Part shown: positions 7,884-15,781 of the stretch, one piece after another
Position numbering within the stretch: the first letter of the stretch is position 1
How the letters are laid out: each line of letters begins with the position of its first letter
Origin: Flavobacterium sp. HSC-61S13
GTDB lineage: Bacteria > Bacteroidota > Bacteroidia > Flavobacteriales > Flavobacteriaceae
Assembly (NCBI RefSeq): GCF_024171535.1
Contig: NZ_JALJZV010000001.1
Coordinates: forward strand, 248,001-312,000
DNA: 64,000 nucleotides
Reading direction: 5' to 3'
Translations under genes and position numbers: made by a program
Notes under the pieces: generated by a model
What the model saw: the letters and a program-made list of their open reading frames with translations, nothing else
Database searches by the model: none
Told to the model about the DNA's origin: nothing

Positions 7884-9218
7884 CTATACTAGTTTATTTA
7901 TAAATTCAGTAAGGATGCTTAGTTTTTCTTTGTCTAAATCTAATTTTCCTATGTAGTTTACAAATTCATCAAGATTAGATTTAGTGTTTTTACTATTTTT
8001 CTGTTCCTTATCTGTAAGTTTTTGTTTTAGTATATTCATTTCTGAGTTAATTGCTTGCTGCTCGGTTAGGGCATATTCTTCTGTTTGTTTAACTGATGCA
8101 TGACCAAGCATTTCCTTTACGACATGTATAGGAACGCCATTAGCTAGTGTAACGGTACTTCCGAATGTTCTTCGGGCCTTATGAGTGTTTAGTTCACTTA
8201 TATTACATAGGAAGGAAATTTCTTTTAAATATTCATTCATTTTTTGATTAGAACGAACTGGTAGCACTTGATTATGTTTACTACAGTCTGGGTGATTTTC
8301 ATATTTTTTAACGATTTCAAGTGCTTTAGGTAGTAGAGGAATTATAATATTAGCATCAGTCTTTTGACGTTGGGTTTTAAGCCAATAGTTATCGTGTTCA
8401 TCGCAATAGATGTTATTTTTTTTAAGTTGAAAGGCATCAATATAGGCTAATCCAGTATAACATTGGAAAACAAAAACATCTCTAACTATTGAAAGCCTCT
8501 CTGTTTCAAAGTTTTTATTCTCTAAAATGGATAGCTCCTTGTTAGTTAGAGGAAGTTTAATTAATTTAGTTTTTTTTGGTTTATATAATTTAAATGGATC
8601 AGTTGGTATGATGTCTTTTGAAACTGCATGTAAGACAATCTTATGAAAATTTGATATATATTTTATAGTCGTATTGTTTGAACATTTCCTAACTGTTTTT
8701 AAATAATGCTCGTAGCTTACTATGAATTCATAATTTAATTCTCTTAACTCAAAATCATCTCTTTTGTATTTTCGCTGAATAAACTCAGCAACGTGGGACC
8801 TCGCTGTTACATATCGTTTATGAGTCGCTGGAGCAAACTCTCTAGGTACTAGTTTGAGCATTTCATCATTATGCTTTTGAAATTCTACTAAAACCCTAGG
8901 TTTTTCTTCAGAATTGCCTTTAATAAAGTTCATCAATGGTTCTATTGATAAGGTTTTGTCTGTATTCATCAGTACAAGTTTGTATTGATGAATTTTAGAT
9001 ACAATAGAATCTAAATGAAGATTTAAAATTTTCGCATCCTCTTTATTTCCAATTGCTCTTTCTGATTTTTGGTTCCAACGAGTTAAATCCCATTTGTAAC
9101 TTATAGAGGTTTCTTTACAAATACCGTCTATTGTAACTCTTAGATACACGTACCTTGAATTAGAATCTTTCTTACTTCCTTTTAAGAAGAAATTAATTGA
9201 TAAATTTTTCTCTAACAT
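7884..9218 (-). CDS. Tyrosine recombinase / integrase (Bacteroidota mobile-element type)
   Basis: This is a 444-residue site-specific recombinase. It has an N-terminal arm-binding domain (about 1-90), a SAM-like core-binding domain (about 105-205) and a C-terminal catalytic domain. Visible catalytic residues are His346 and Arg349 (HKAR), His373 (LGH) and the nucleophile Tyr382 (TEEYA). The first catalytic Arg, expected in the TGLR block, is replaced: the sequence reads TGLAYIDAF. IntDOT of CTnDOT also lacks this residue, so the enzyme may still be active. The 60-residue extension after Tyr382 is longer than usual. It lies about 270 bases from a tRNA-Ala gene, which suggests integration at or near it. 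Confidence 0.92.
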   Translation of the reverse strand: MLEKNLSINFFLKGSKKDSNSRYVYLRVTIDGICKETSISYKWDLTRWNQKSERAIGNKEDAKILNLHLDSIVSKIHQYKLVLMNTDKTLSIEPLMNFIKGNSEEKPRVLVEFQKHNDEMLKLVPREFAPATHKRYVTARSHVAEFIQRKYKRDDFELRELNYEFIVSYEHYLKTVRKCSNNTTIKYISNFHKIVLHAVSKDIIPTDPFKLYKPKKTKLIKLPLTNKELSILENKNFETERLSIVRDVFVFQCYTGLAYIDAFQLKKNNIYCDEHDNYWLKTQRQKTDANIIIPLLPKALEIVKKYENHPDCSKHNQVLPVRSNQKMNEYLKEISFLCNISELNTHKARRTFGSTVTLANGVPIHVVKEMLGHASVKQTEEYALTEQQAINSEMNILKQKLTDKEQKNSKNTKSNLDEFVNYIGKLDLDKEKLSILTEFINKLV

Positions 9219-9315
9219 AATTCAATTTTTAATGATTAATAAATATTGAATTAAAATGCTTTAAAATCTGATTTGAATCCTCGCTCGTCCCTTTATGGCG
9301 TTGAGTTTGTGCTCT

Positions 9316-9368
9316 AATTCGTGGCAAAATTTTTCAAGAAGTGATTTTGCCACGAATTTGCCATGAAT
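9316..9368. repeat. Inverted and direct repeats between integrase gene and tRNA
   Basis: A perfect 15-bp inverted repeat (9316-9330 and 9344-9358; core CGTGGCAAAAT / ATTTTGCCACG) has a 13-nt spacer. The right arm is followed by a second, near-identical copy of its half-site: TTGCCACGAAT at 9347-9357 and TTGCCATGAAT at 9358-9368, head to tail without a gap. Three half-sites of one 11-bp motif upstream of an integrase gene look like binding sites for the recombinase or its accessory factor, or the attachment region. There is no T-run, so a terminator is less likely. Confidence 0.55.
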
Positions 9369-9404
9369 ATTATGAGTTCTTTTGAAAGATTTGTTCAGTG
9401 TATA

Positions 9405-9445
9405 AAAAAGAAAAAACCTATAACTCATTGAGAATCATAGGTTTT
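9405..9445 (-). terminator. Rho-independent terminator of the tRNA-Ala gene
   Basis: On the minus strand the stem AAAACCTAT (9445-9437) pairs with ATAGGTTTT (9421-9413) and is followed by a T-rich tail reaching about 9405. It lies 46 bases past the tRNA 3' end. Confidence 0.6.
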
Positions 9446-9490
9446 GTGTGGTTTTGTGCTTTTTTGAGAAACACTGTATTTCTTAAATAG

Positions 9491-9564
9491 TGGAGGAGAT
9501 GGGGCTCGAACCCACGACCTCTTGGCTGCCAGCCAAACGCTCTAGCCAACTGAGCTACACCCCC
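9491..9564 (-). tRNA. tRNA-Ala (anticodon GGC)
   Basis: The minus strand folds into a full cloverleaf of 74 nt. It has a D-stem GCTC/GAGC, an anticodon stem TTTGG/CCAAG with loop CTGGCAG (anticodon GGC, reading GCC), and a T-stem GTGGG/CCCAT with loop TTCGAGC. The acceptor stem pairs GGGGGTG with CTCCTCC. It contains G3-U70, the alanine identity element, and a T6-T67 mismatch. The discriminator is A73 and CCA is not encoded. The 3' end faces the integrase gene, the usual arrangement for tRNA-linked elements. Confidence 0.93.
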
Positions 9565-9576
9565 ATTTAGGAATGG

Positions 9577-9606
9577 CAAATTTAAACAAAAAAACGACAA
9601 ATCAAA
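9577..9606 (-). promoter_or_regulatory. Promoter of tRNA-Ala (flavobacterial type)
   Basis: On the minus strand TTTG (9606-9603) is separated by 18 bases from TAAATTTG (9584-9577). This fits the Bacteroidota TTTG-N17-19-TAnnTTTG consensus and places the start of transcription a few bases before the tRNA 5' end at 9564. Confidence 0.55.
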
Positions 9607-9652
9607 CCGTTTTATTGACTTAATCGGTTTTTTGTTTTTTGCAATTGATATT

Positions 9653-10192
9653 TTACCGTTTTTGACTTTCCACCAACAGTTCTGCCATCAATTTCATCTT
9701 GCTTTTATAAAAGGATGACAAATCATTGTCCTGATATAAATCCATATTACTGATCGGTATTTGGTAGGGTAATGACCAGCCACGAAGGGCTTTGACGATA
9801 TTGTCCATCGATTGAATTCCCTGCATAGCCTGATTTCCGGCAGACCAACACGTTAATCCAATTACTTTATTGGTCAGGTAAGCCGGTTGATTGGCTGCGG
9901 TGATCTCCAACCAATCTAAAGCGTTTTTCATAACTCCAGTCATCCCACCGTGATATAAAGGGCTCAACCAAACCTGTATGTCGGAATCAACAAAGGCCTG
10001 TGCAAATTCAATAACAGAATCAGGTACTGATTTCTCACGAGGATTATATATGGGTATTTGAAAATCGGATAAATGAAGTTGTTTTACTTCAACATTCAAA
10101 ACTTCAAATTGATCTGCGAAATATTGTGTCAACCTTCTAGAGGTTCTAAAGGCTTCTTCATCTAAAGAGCCGTTGAATAGGATTGCTTTCAT
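9653..10192 (-). CDS. NADPH-dependent FMN reductase / flavodoxin-fold oxidoreductase
   Basis: The protein of about 179 residues has a flavodoxin-like fold. The N-terminal strand MKAILFNGS leads into the phosphate-binding loop for FMN, and PLYHGGMTGVMKNALDWL is the signature of the NADPH-dependent FMN reductase family (PF03358; YieF/ArsH-like). It should reduce FMN or quinones with NAD(P)H in the cytoplasm. The ATG at 10192 gives the usual family start; an in-frame TTG at 10204 would add four residues without reason. The gene stands alone between the tRNA and a small gene. Confidence 0.85.
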   Translation of the reverse strand: MKAILFNGSLDEEAFRTSRRLTQYFADQFEVLNVEVKQLHLSDFQIPIYNPREKSVPDSVIEFAQAFVDSDIQVWLSPLYHGGMTGVMKNALDWLEITAANQPAYLTNKVIGLTCWSAGNQAMQGIQSMDNIVKALRGWSLPYQIPISNMDLYQDNDLSSFYKSKMKLMAELLVESQKR

Positions 10193-10301
10193 AGTAGCGC
10201 TCAATTGCTATAATAAATCTAAGGCTCAAATTTAAGCTTTAAAAACTAGTTTTCACTAACTTAATTCGATTCATTTCGCTTTGTTAAAATTGTTGTTATA
10301 T

Positions 10302-10343
10302 AAAAAGGGGACTTAAAATCCGTTGAGATTTAAGTCCCTTAAA
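10302..10343. terminator. Hairpin terminator, possibly bidirectional
   Basis: GGGACTTAAA (10308-10317) pairs perfectly with TTTAAGTCCC (10329-10338). It is flanked by A-runs on the left and right, so the minus transcript ends in CCCCTTTTTAT, a good U-tail. It fits as the terminator of the small minus-strand gene that ends at 10385. Confidence 0.6.
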
Positions 10344-10384
10344 AAGAATGTATTTCGACGCTTTATTTAATGAAGTCAGACGGT

Positions 10385-10612
10385 TCATGAGATATTGTGA
10401 ATCAAAAGAACATTTCTTTTTTTATTAAAATCAATGATTTGAATAGGACTTGAAAGGGAAACTGTTTCGGGGACGTTTTCCGTTTTTAATTCCGACAACA
10501 AAAATATCACTCCAAATGCAATAAAACAAGTTTTTAGTTGTTTTATAGGTACTTTTTTTTTATTTAATTTTAATAAAAGTAATTTTGAGGTAGAATCGAA
10601 AAAAAATATCAT
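10385..10612 (-). CDS. Small hypothetical membrane-anchored protein
   Basis: The 75-residue frame contains a Lys-rich segment, one hydrophobic helix (about TCFIAFGVIFLLSEL, residues 28-42) and a 30-residue tail with VPETVSLSSPIQIIDFNKK. No family is recognised. Support for a real gene is moderate: it is followed by a terminator-like hairpin at 10302-10343 on the same strand and has a membrane-protein-like pattern, but its N-terminus (IFFFDSTSKLLLLK) is odd, and the real start could be further in. Confidence 0.4.
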   Translation of the reverse strand: MIFFFDSTSKLLLLKLNKKKVPIKQLKTCFIAFGVIFLLSELKTENVPETVSLSSPIQIIDFNKKRNVLLIHNIS

Positions 10613-10986
10613 TAATAGCGATTTGTCGCACTATAAATTAGAAAGTGTTAAATATCGTTGCCGTATTTAATGTTATATTAATGATTTGGCAATATAAATA
10701 TAACGTAAGTATATTTATTCAAGTAAATTTGGTTAAAAAATATATTTTTTACTGTTTTTTGTGTTTAATTTAAAAAAATGTCGGAAATTGGACAATAAAG
10801 TAAGCGGTTTATATGTTAATAATTAACAATGTTTTGGAGTGGGTGAATGTGGGTTTAAAATTTACAGAAAAGTAGTGTAAGGAAAATGTTTTCTGGTTGT
10901 TTTGATTCAAGATATTGTAAAGATTATTTAGATCTTAAATTTATTAAAATATAGAAACTGGAAAAGGTATTAAGTATCAAACAAGA
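10613..10986. other. AT-rich intergenic region between divergent genes
   Basis: No gene or stable RNA is seen. A TAAATTTG box at 10734-10741 on the plus strand matches the flavobacterial -7 element, but no matching -33 element was found at the right distance. The region must hold the leaders of the minus-strand small gene and the plus-strand lipoprotein gene. Confidence 0.4.
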
Positions 10987-11415
10987 ATGCGACCTATGAA
11001 ATGTGTATACCTATTAATCTTGATGTTTGTGTTCGTAGGTTGTTCCAACGAGGATCACGAAAATGATGGCGATATTTTAGGGCCTTGGACGCTGACGCGT
11101 GAAATTGTGGTTCAAACATCAGATCAAGTACAGCGTTCGATCAATACAGAAGAGATTTTGCATAGCAACCAAGCTATTGTTTACGACTTTAAAAAGGACA
11201 ATCAATTGTTGATTAAGGAAGAAGGTAAAACGGATTTATTAATGCGCTACAGTTGTTATAGCGATTTTGGTTCTAGATTTGAAAATCCAAAATTTGCAAT
11301 ACAAGAATTTATCGACATCAACAATCGCACTTATATTTTAAGTCATTCAGAGGGTAAGCTGATTCTGGATGCTTCACAAAGAAACGGGCCTATTCTATAT
11401 CTAGAACGAAATTAA
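10987..11415 (+). CDS. Small lipoprotein, lipocalin-like
   Basis: The 142-residue protein has a type II signal peptide: basic MRPMK, a hydrophobic run, and a lipobox ending in VGC at Cys19. It should be anchored in the membrane. The mature part begins with an acidic linker (NEDHENDGD), then LGPWTLTREIV, the opening of many Bacteroidota lipocalin-like lipoproteins, and a series of short beta strands. Function unknown. A second ATG three codons in would give the same mature protein. Confidence 0.7.
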   Translation: MRPMKCVYLLILMFVFVGCSNEDHENDGDILGPWTLTREIVVQTSDQVQRSINTEEILHSNQAIVYDFKKDNQLLIKEEGKTDLLMRYSCYSDFGSRFENPKFAIQEFIDINNRTYILSHSEGKLILDASQRNGPILYLERN

Positions 11416-11510
11416 ATTCATAACTTACACTGTAATCCACTATCAACACCGTAGTTGCTTTTGTACCCAGTTACACTTCCTTTTTGTTTTATCAGTAAAA
11501 TAGATTTACA

Positions 11511-13292
11511 ATGACCTTATTACAATTATTAAAAAAAATTCGTCCATTTGTAAAGCCTTATCGCAAACTGGTTATAGCAACTTTAGCTTTAACTGCTGTG
11601 GGTTCTTTTGCTGTACAAATCAATGCATTGATTTTAAGATATACCGTAGATACCATCAGTGAGTTGATGGTTACGAACCAGCCCTTGCAAAACGGTTTTC
11701 ATTTATTGACGACCATTAGTATCGTTTTGCTGGCGAAAGAGGTCATTTATACCCTTATTCAATTTGGACAAAAGTTCTATGGAGAAAAACTGCGAATATA
11801 TATATCGCGTGATTTCTCACAAGCCATAGTTGATCGCATTTTGACTTATCGAATGGCTTTCTATACGTCTACGGAAAATGAAAGTGGAAAGTTGCAGACT
11901 CGAATCGACATGGGGATAAGCAGTCTAACCCGTTTGGTTCAAAACTTCTTTATTGATATCATGCCTTTGTTTGCCAATGCGATAGTGGCTTTAATTTTTA
12001 TTTTTCTAGCAAATGTCTATGTGGGCTTGGTCAGCCTAGCTATCGTTCCAATCTATTTTTATGTGAGTCAGTTGCAAGCCAATAAACTCAGCGGTTTTAG
12101 ACGGAAGATGCGAAGCTTTCGAGAGACCAAAAACAACGGTATCATTTCTTTAATCGATTCTATTACGGTGATTAAATCCTTTGTTAGAGAACCTTTAGAA
12201 GCGGAGAAGCATTTGGAAATACAGTACGATATGACTGAAAATCAATTGCAAACGCGAAAAATGAGTTTTTTATTCGATGGTATCAAAAGTTTTTTAGAGC
12301 AATTTGGTCTGGTACTGATCATTATACTAACGGCATATTTCGTTTTAAATGGCCAAATGACTATTGGTGCGATTATGTTTCATGTGTTGTTATTTAATAA
12401 CGTTACAGCGCCTATTAGACAGTTGCATAGAATTTACGATGAGATCAATGATGCGATGATTTATTCGGAGAGTTTTTTCGATATATTGGAGTCCGAGCAT
12501 GAAGTTGAAATCTCCGGAACCTACGTTGCGGCTAAGATCGTCGGACGCCTGGAGATGAGGGATGTATCGTTTACTTATCCCAATGGGACTGAGGCATTGA
12601 AACAGGTAAATATGATTATAGAGCCAAACGATACAACGGCACTAGTAGGGTTGAGTGGTGCAGGAAAGAGTACTATTATTAACTTATTGGACAAATTTTA
12701 TGCGCCAACTCGCGGTCAAATATTTTTAGATGGTGTGGATCTGGCAGACTACAATACTACAGAATTGCGTAAGAATATTGGTTTGGTATTGCAGAAAAAT
12801 CATATTTTCAAAGGTACTATCGGCGAGAATATACAGTATGGCAATCCAATGGCATCTCAAGAAGAAATTGAAAAGGCTGCAAAGCAAGCCTATATCCACG
12901 ATCAAATTATAGAACTACCACAGGGGTATGATTCTGAAGCGCGCTTACTTTCTGGTGGACAGCAACAGCGAATTGCTATAGCGCGTCTTTTCTTAAAGGA
13001 TCCCGCTATTATATTTTTAGATGAACCTACAGCGAGTTTAGATGCTATTGCTACGGAACAGATCAAACAGAGTTTAGACGCGATAAAAAAAGACCGAACC
13101 GTGATTATTGTTTCACATAGTATCTCACAAATTATAGATTCATCTCATATTGTGGTTATGGAGAAAGGTAGAGTAGTGGAAACGGGAACTCATGATTCAT
13201 TGTATGATGAAAAAGGTACTTACTACGACATTTTCACAGCTATGGCCAACAGCCTTAATATCGAGAAAATTACCCAATCGATGAATAGCTAG
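11511..13292 (+). CDS. ABC transporter, fused permease and ATP-binding protein (exporter type)
   Basis: This 593-residue half-transporter has a six-helix type I exporter membrane domain (about residues 15-310) and a C-terminal ATPase. The ATPase shows Walker A GLSGAGKST, Q-loop VLQKNHIF, signature LLSGGQQQR, Walker B IIFLDEP and the H-loop VSHS. It should work as a homodimer in the inner membrane, since no partner half-transporter gene is adjacent. The substrate (lipid, peptide or drug) cannot be told; the family includes MsbA-like and multidrug exporters. Its last codons and stop lie inside a perfect hairpin shared with the convergent mscS-like gene. Confidence 0.93.
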   Translation: MTLLQLLKKIRPFVKPYRKLVIATLALTAVGSFAVQINALILRYTVDTISELMVTNQPLQNGFHLLTTISIVLLAKEVIYTLIQFGQKFYGEKLRIYISRDFSQAIVDRILTYRMAFYTSTENESGKLQTRIDMGISSLTRLVQNFFIDIMPLFANAIVALIFIFLANVYVGLVSLAIVPIYFYVSQLQANKLSGFRRKMRSFRETKNNGIISLIDSITVIKSFVREPLEAEKHLEIQYDMTENQLQTRKMSFLFDGIKSFLEQFGLVLIIILTAYFVLNGQMTIGAIMFHVLLFNNVTAPIRQLHRIYDEINDAMIYSESFFDILESEHEVEISGTYVAAKIVGRLEMRDVSFTYPNGTEALKQVNMIIEPNDTTALVGLSGAGKSTIINLLDKFYAPTRGQIFLDGVDLADYNTTELRKNIGLVLQKNHIFKGTIGENIQYGNPMASQEEIEKAAKQAYIHDQIIELPQGYDSEARLLSGGQQQRIAIARLFLKDPAIIFLDEPTASLDAIATEQIKQSLDAIKKDRTVIIVSHSISQIIDSSHIVVMEKGRVVETGTHDSLYDEKGTYYDIFTAMANSLNIEKITQSMNS

Positions 13293-13323
13293 TAGGGATA
13301 TTCCTACTAGCTATTCATCGATT
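13276..13323. terminator. Perfect 21-bp inverted repeat acting as bidirectional terminator
   Basis: The left arm 13276-13296 and right arm 13303-13323 are exact reverse complements around a 6-nt loop (GATATT). The left arm contains the last codons and TAG of the ABC transporter gene; the right arm ends on the first base of the convergent gene's stop codon. There is no clear U-tract, so it may act by blocking read-through or as a 3' stabiliser. Confidence 0.6.
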
Positions 13324-15140
13324 TACTTCTGCTGGTATTCTTGTGGGAATATCGGAGTATTTCCATCTCTTTGCGCCACATAATGTGGTGATAGCAACTC
13401 AATACCTTTTTCATTAAAGACTTCTTGAATGTTTTTGTGTAGTGTAGACAGTATACCCGCTTTTTTAGTGACCTCCTTAATGTACACATTGATTTCATAG
13501 GTGATGTAAAAATCATCGTGTGAAGTTTGGAAAACGAAGGGTTTTGGCTCGGCTAGTACCAAGGGGGTTCTCAGAGCTGCATCGATGAGCGTTTGTTGTG
13601 CTTCGGTCCAACTGAGTTCGTAACCGATGCCTACCTTAGTAGAAATAATCAATCCTTCTTCTTGACCCTGAGCGTAAACGGAATAGTTGGTGGTATTTCC
13701 CGATAGTACCGTAGAATTTGGAATGGTGATCTCTTCGTTCTTAGTCGTTTTTAAACGGGTTACTAACATGTTTTTTTCGATAACTACACCGGTCATATCG
13801 CCAATTTTAATTTGATCGCCAATTTTAAACGGACGCATATACGTTATGACTAGTCCAGCAACCATATTGGAAATCGCAGAAGAGGATCCCAAAGAGAATA
13901 GTATACCCATAAATACAGATACTCCTTTAAAAATAGGAGAGTCTGAGCCTGGTAAATGTGGAAACATCAAGATAAACATAAAGGCGAAAAGCAATATCTT
14001 AACCAAACTAAAAGTAGGCATTGCCCAATCTTTATGAAAACCGGAAATCTCCAATTTGCCCAATTCAATTTCGGTAAAGATATATTTGACTAATCGGATA
14101 AAATATTTCATCACAAAATAGATCACCAGTATACTAAATAAATTGGGTAAATAATTAAAAATGGCACTAAAAATAGATTTAAAAGGCAACCAGATATATC
14201 CAAAAAGGACCTCGCCCCAGGTTTGCGTAAACGGAAAAATACTAAATACCAATGGGATTGCTAAGTAGAATAAAAGTAAGATAAAAAAAGTCTTTACACC
14301 TTTTAGGACAACGAGAGCAACGTTTAGTTTTTGTGCAGAAGTCAGGAAAACATAGTTTTTATAAGTGAGATTTTCTAACCAATGTTTTTTCTGCGCTATT
14401 AAAACATTGCGCAACCGAGCGTGCAATTTGTTGATTCCAACAAGCAGCAATGCAAATACAACAACGACTAATAAGACAAGTCCAATTCTAATCAGCAATT
14501 TTTCAATGCTATTTTCTGCTTTTTGTTTGAGTATGGTGTTTTTTAAAATGCTTACATAGGTGTCGGCTAATTCCTGTTTGGTTTGATCGAACCATAAGGC
14601 ATCTAAGTCAGAAACGCTCATGATGACTAAGTTGTCATAGGTGATATCCAAAGAGTTTTCCCAGGGCTGTGCAACGATCTTTTGCGCATCGAAAAAATCA
14701 TCTTGATACAGTGCCTTAACTTTTTCGGTGATGTTTTTGGCTCGTTCTTGAGGAACTAATGCGCCAACTTTGGTGTACACATTGAATAGGGTATCCCTCA
14801 ATAATATAACCGGATGCCCTTTTTCAGTCTGTTTTAGACGTTCTATTTTAGCCCTAGATTTTGTTTTCGATTCCAATTCCGTGGCTTCAATTTTTTTTAA
14901 TTCCTCTAAAAGTTTATCTCTTTTGAGTTTTTCACTCTCTTTGACATGACTAATCTGATCGAGCAATTCCATCTTACGCAGTGAGTCCACATATTGGCTC
15001 TGCTGCGTTTTCAATAGCAGTTGTTGCAGTTGTTCAACTTGTTTAAGTTGCTCTTGTTGTTGAATAGAATCGGTGTCCTGCGAATGACTTAGGTGTGGTA
15101 GGAGCGATAAAATGAATAAAAACAGAATTTTTGCTTTCAT
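13323..15140 (-). CDS. Mechanosensitive ion channel of the MscS family, with a large N-terminal periplasmic part
   Basis: The 605-residue protein starts with a signal peptide (MKAKILFLFILSLLPHLSHSQ). A Gln/Leu-rich coiled-coil periplasmic region follows (about 22-190), then five to six membrane helices (about 215-430), and the MscS core: the pore helix GSSSAISNMVAGLVITYMRP followed by the beta domain with FKIGDQIKIGDMTGVV and a C-terminal alpha/beta domain. It should open on membrane tension and protect against hypo-osmotic shock. It is larger than E. coli MscS (286 residues) and resembles the YbdG/MscM-like branch. It is convergent with the ABC transporter gene. Confidence 0.92.
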   Translation of the reverse strand: MKAKILFLFILSLLPHLSHSQDTDSIQQQEQLKQVEQLQQLLLKTQQSQYVDSLRKMELLDQISHVKESEKLKRDKLLEELKKIEATELESKTKSRAKIERLKQTEKGHPVILLRDTLFNVYTKVGALVPQERAKNITEKVKALYQDDFFDAQKIVAQPWENSLDITYDNLVIMSVSDLDALWFDQTKQELADTYVSILKNTILKQKAENSIEKLLIRIGLVLLVVVVFALLLVGINKLHARLRNVLIAQKKHWLENLTYKNYVFLTSAQKLNVALVVLKGVKTFFILLLFYLAIPLVFSIFPFTQTWGEVLFGYIWLPFKSIFSAIFNYLPNLFSILVIYFVMKYFIRLVKYIFTEIELGKLEISGFHKDWAMPTFSLVKILLFAFMFILMFPHLPGSDSPIFKGVSVFMGILFSLGSSSAISNMVAGLVITYMRPFKIGDQIKIGDMTGVVIEKNMLVTRLKTTKNEEITIPNSTVLSGNTTNYSVYAQGQEEGLIISTKVGIGYELSWTEAQQTLIDAALRTPLVLAEPKPFVFQTSHDDFYITYEINVYIKEVTKKAGILSTLHKNIQEVFNEKGIELLSPHYVAQRDGNTPIFPQEYQQK

Positions 15141-15415
15141 CGTGTAAAAAGTGTCTTTTAGTTTTAATATGAATCTTGCGTTGACTATATTTTATATAAT
15201 AATAGTAAATAATATTAAGATAGCCGGTATTTTTTATAATTTATGTTTTTTAATTCTTTTTTCCACCAAATCTCAGGTCTTTTCAGTTCCTATAAAGTGG
15301 AGAAAAAACAACTTTAACTTTTTTTTAACTTTAAAGTTGTAAGGAAAATCTAAAAATGCAGTCTTTAATAATAGAGATCAATCTTATTGCGATTGTTACT
15401 TCTTAAATTTAAAAA

Positions 15416-15507
15416 AGGTACTTGCGGCTAAATTTATAGTGTCTAATAATTATTGGTTAGTTTAAGAGTTTCTATATTTCAGTGCCATTACGCAAGTACC
15501 TGTTTTT
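15416..15507. ncRNA. Candidate small RNA or long-loop hairpin
   Basis: AGGTACTTGCG (15416-15426) and CGCAAGTACCT (15491-15501) are perfect complements enclosing 64 bases. GTTTTT follows on the plus strand and a T6 run follows on the minus strand. The loop contains a smaller hairpin-forming segment (CTAAT..GTTAG). I could not match it to SRP RNA, tmRNA, RNase P RNA or 6S RNA. Strand and function are open. Confidence 0.35.
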
Positions 15508-15643
15508 AAGAATAGTATTTATTAGACTGAATCGAAGCTGCTTACGATTTAAGCATAAGCATTAGTGCTTTAAGATTTTTTGCCAGACATCGTTTAAAAT
15601 TATTATTAATAAGCGGATAAAACATGTCGTGTTCTGGTGGGAG

Positions 15644-15685
15644 AATTATACCAATTGATTTGTAGAAGTGGTCGTTGGTATAATT
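15644..15685. repeat. Perfect 11-bp inverted repeat
   Basis: AATTATACCAA (15644-15654) pairs with TTGGTATAATT (15675-15685) across a 20-nt loop. It is followed on the plus strand by AATAACTGTTTTTTC. It could be a terminator of a short plus-strand transcript or part of a structured RNA. Confidence 0.4.
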
Positions 15686-15716
15686 AATAACTGTTTTTTC
15701 TTAGAGTTATTTAATG

Positions 15717-15748
15717 AAAGAGGCAACCTTTGGGGTTGCCTCTTTTTT
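15717..15748. terminator. Strong 12-bp hairpin terminator
   Basis: AAAGAGGCAACC (15717-15728) pairs perfectly with GGTTGCCTCTTT (15734-15745), with a 5-nt loop. On the plus strand it ends in six Ts; on the minus strand the tail is only CTTTCATT. It lies 34 bases past the proline dehydrogenase stop and could end that gene. The better T-tail on the plus strand also suggests an unannotated plus-strand transcript to the left. Confidence 0.75.
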
Positions 15749-15781
15749 ATGGTGTAAATCGTAAAACTTGTTTTTGATGGA

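Larger units (their letters stand above)
15141..15781. other. 640-bp intergenic region with several hairpins, no protein gene
   Basis: A 63-codon plus frame (15151-15342) is hydrophobic and low in complexity, and I regard it as chance. The right half holds three strong inverted repeats (listed separately at 15416-15507, 15644-15685 and 15717-15748) and a weaker hairpin at about 15549-15573 followed by GATTTTTT. The region lies between the start of the mscS-like gene and the end of the proline dehydrogenase gene. One terminator would be enough there, so a small RNA is possible. Confidence 0.5.

Noticed and set aside
9270..9293. GATTTGAATCCTCGCTCGTCCC looks like a tRNA T-arm, possible tRNA fragment at the attachment site
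   Set aside because: The flanking bases do not pair as a T-stem, and no acceptor strand can be matched, so a tRNA remnant is not supported.
9418..9600. 60-codon minus-strand frame reading GGVAQLARAFGWQPRG...
   Set aside because: It is the translation of the tRNA-Ala gene and its flanks; such GGVAQLARA peptides are a well-known artefact.
13307..13516. 69-codon minus frame ending RSKSMNS
   Set aside because: Lies in another frame inside the mscS-like gene and the shared terminator; no independent support.
15151..15342. 63-codon plus frame upstream of the hairpin cluster
   Set aside because: Overlaps the leader of the mscS-like gene; hydrophobic low-complexity peptide from AT-rich sequence.
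15416..15507. Signal recognition particle or 6S RNA
   Set aside because: The conserved SRP tetraloop region is not present, and the pattern does not form the central bubble of 6S RNA as far as can be judged by eye.
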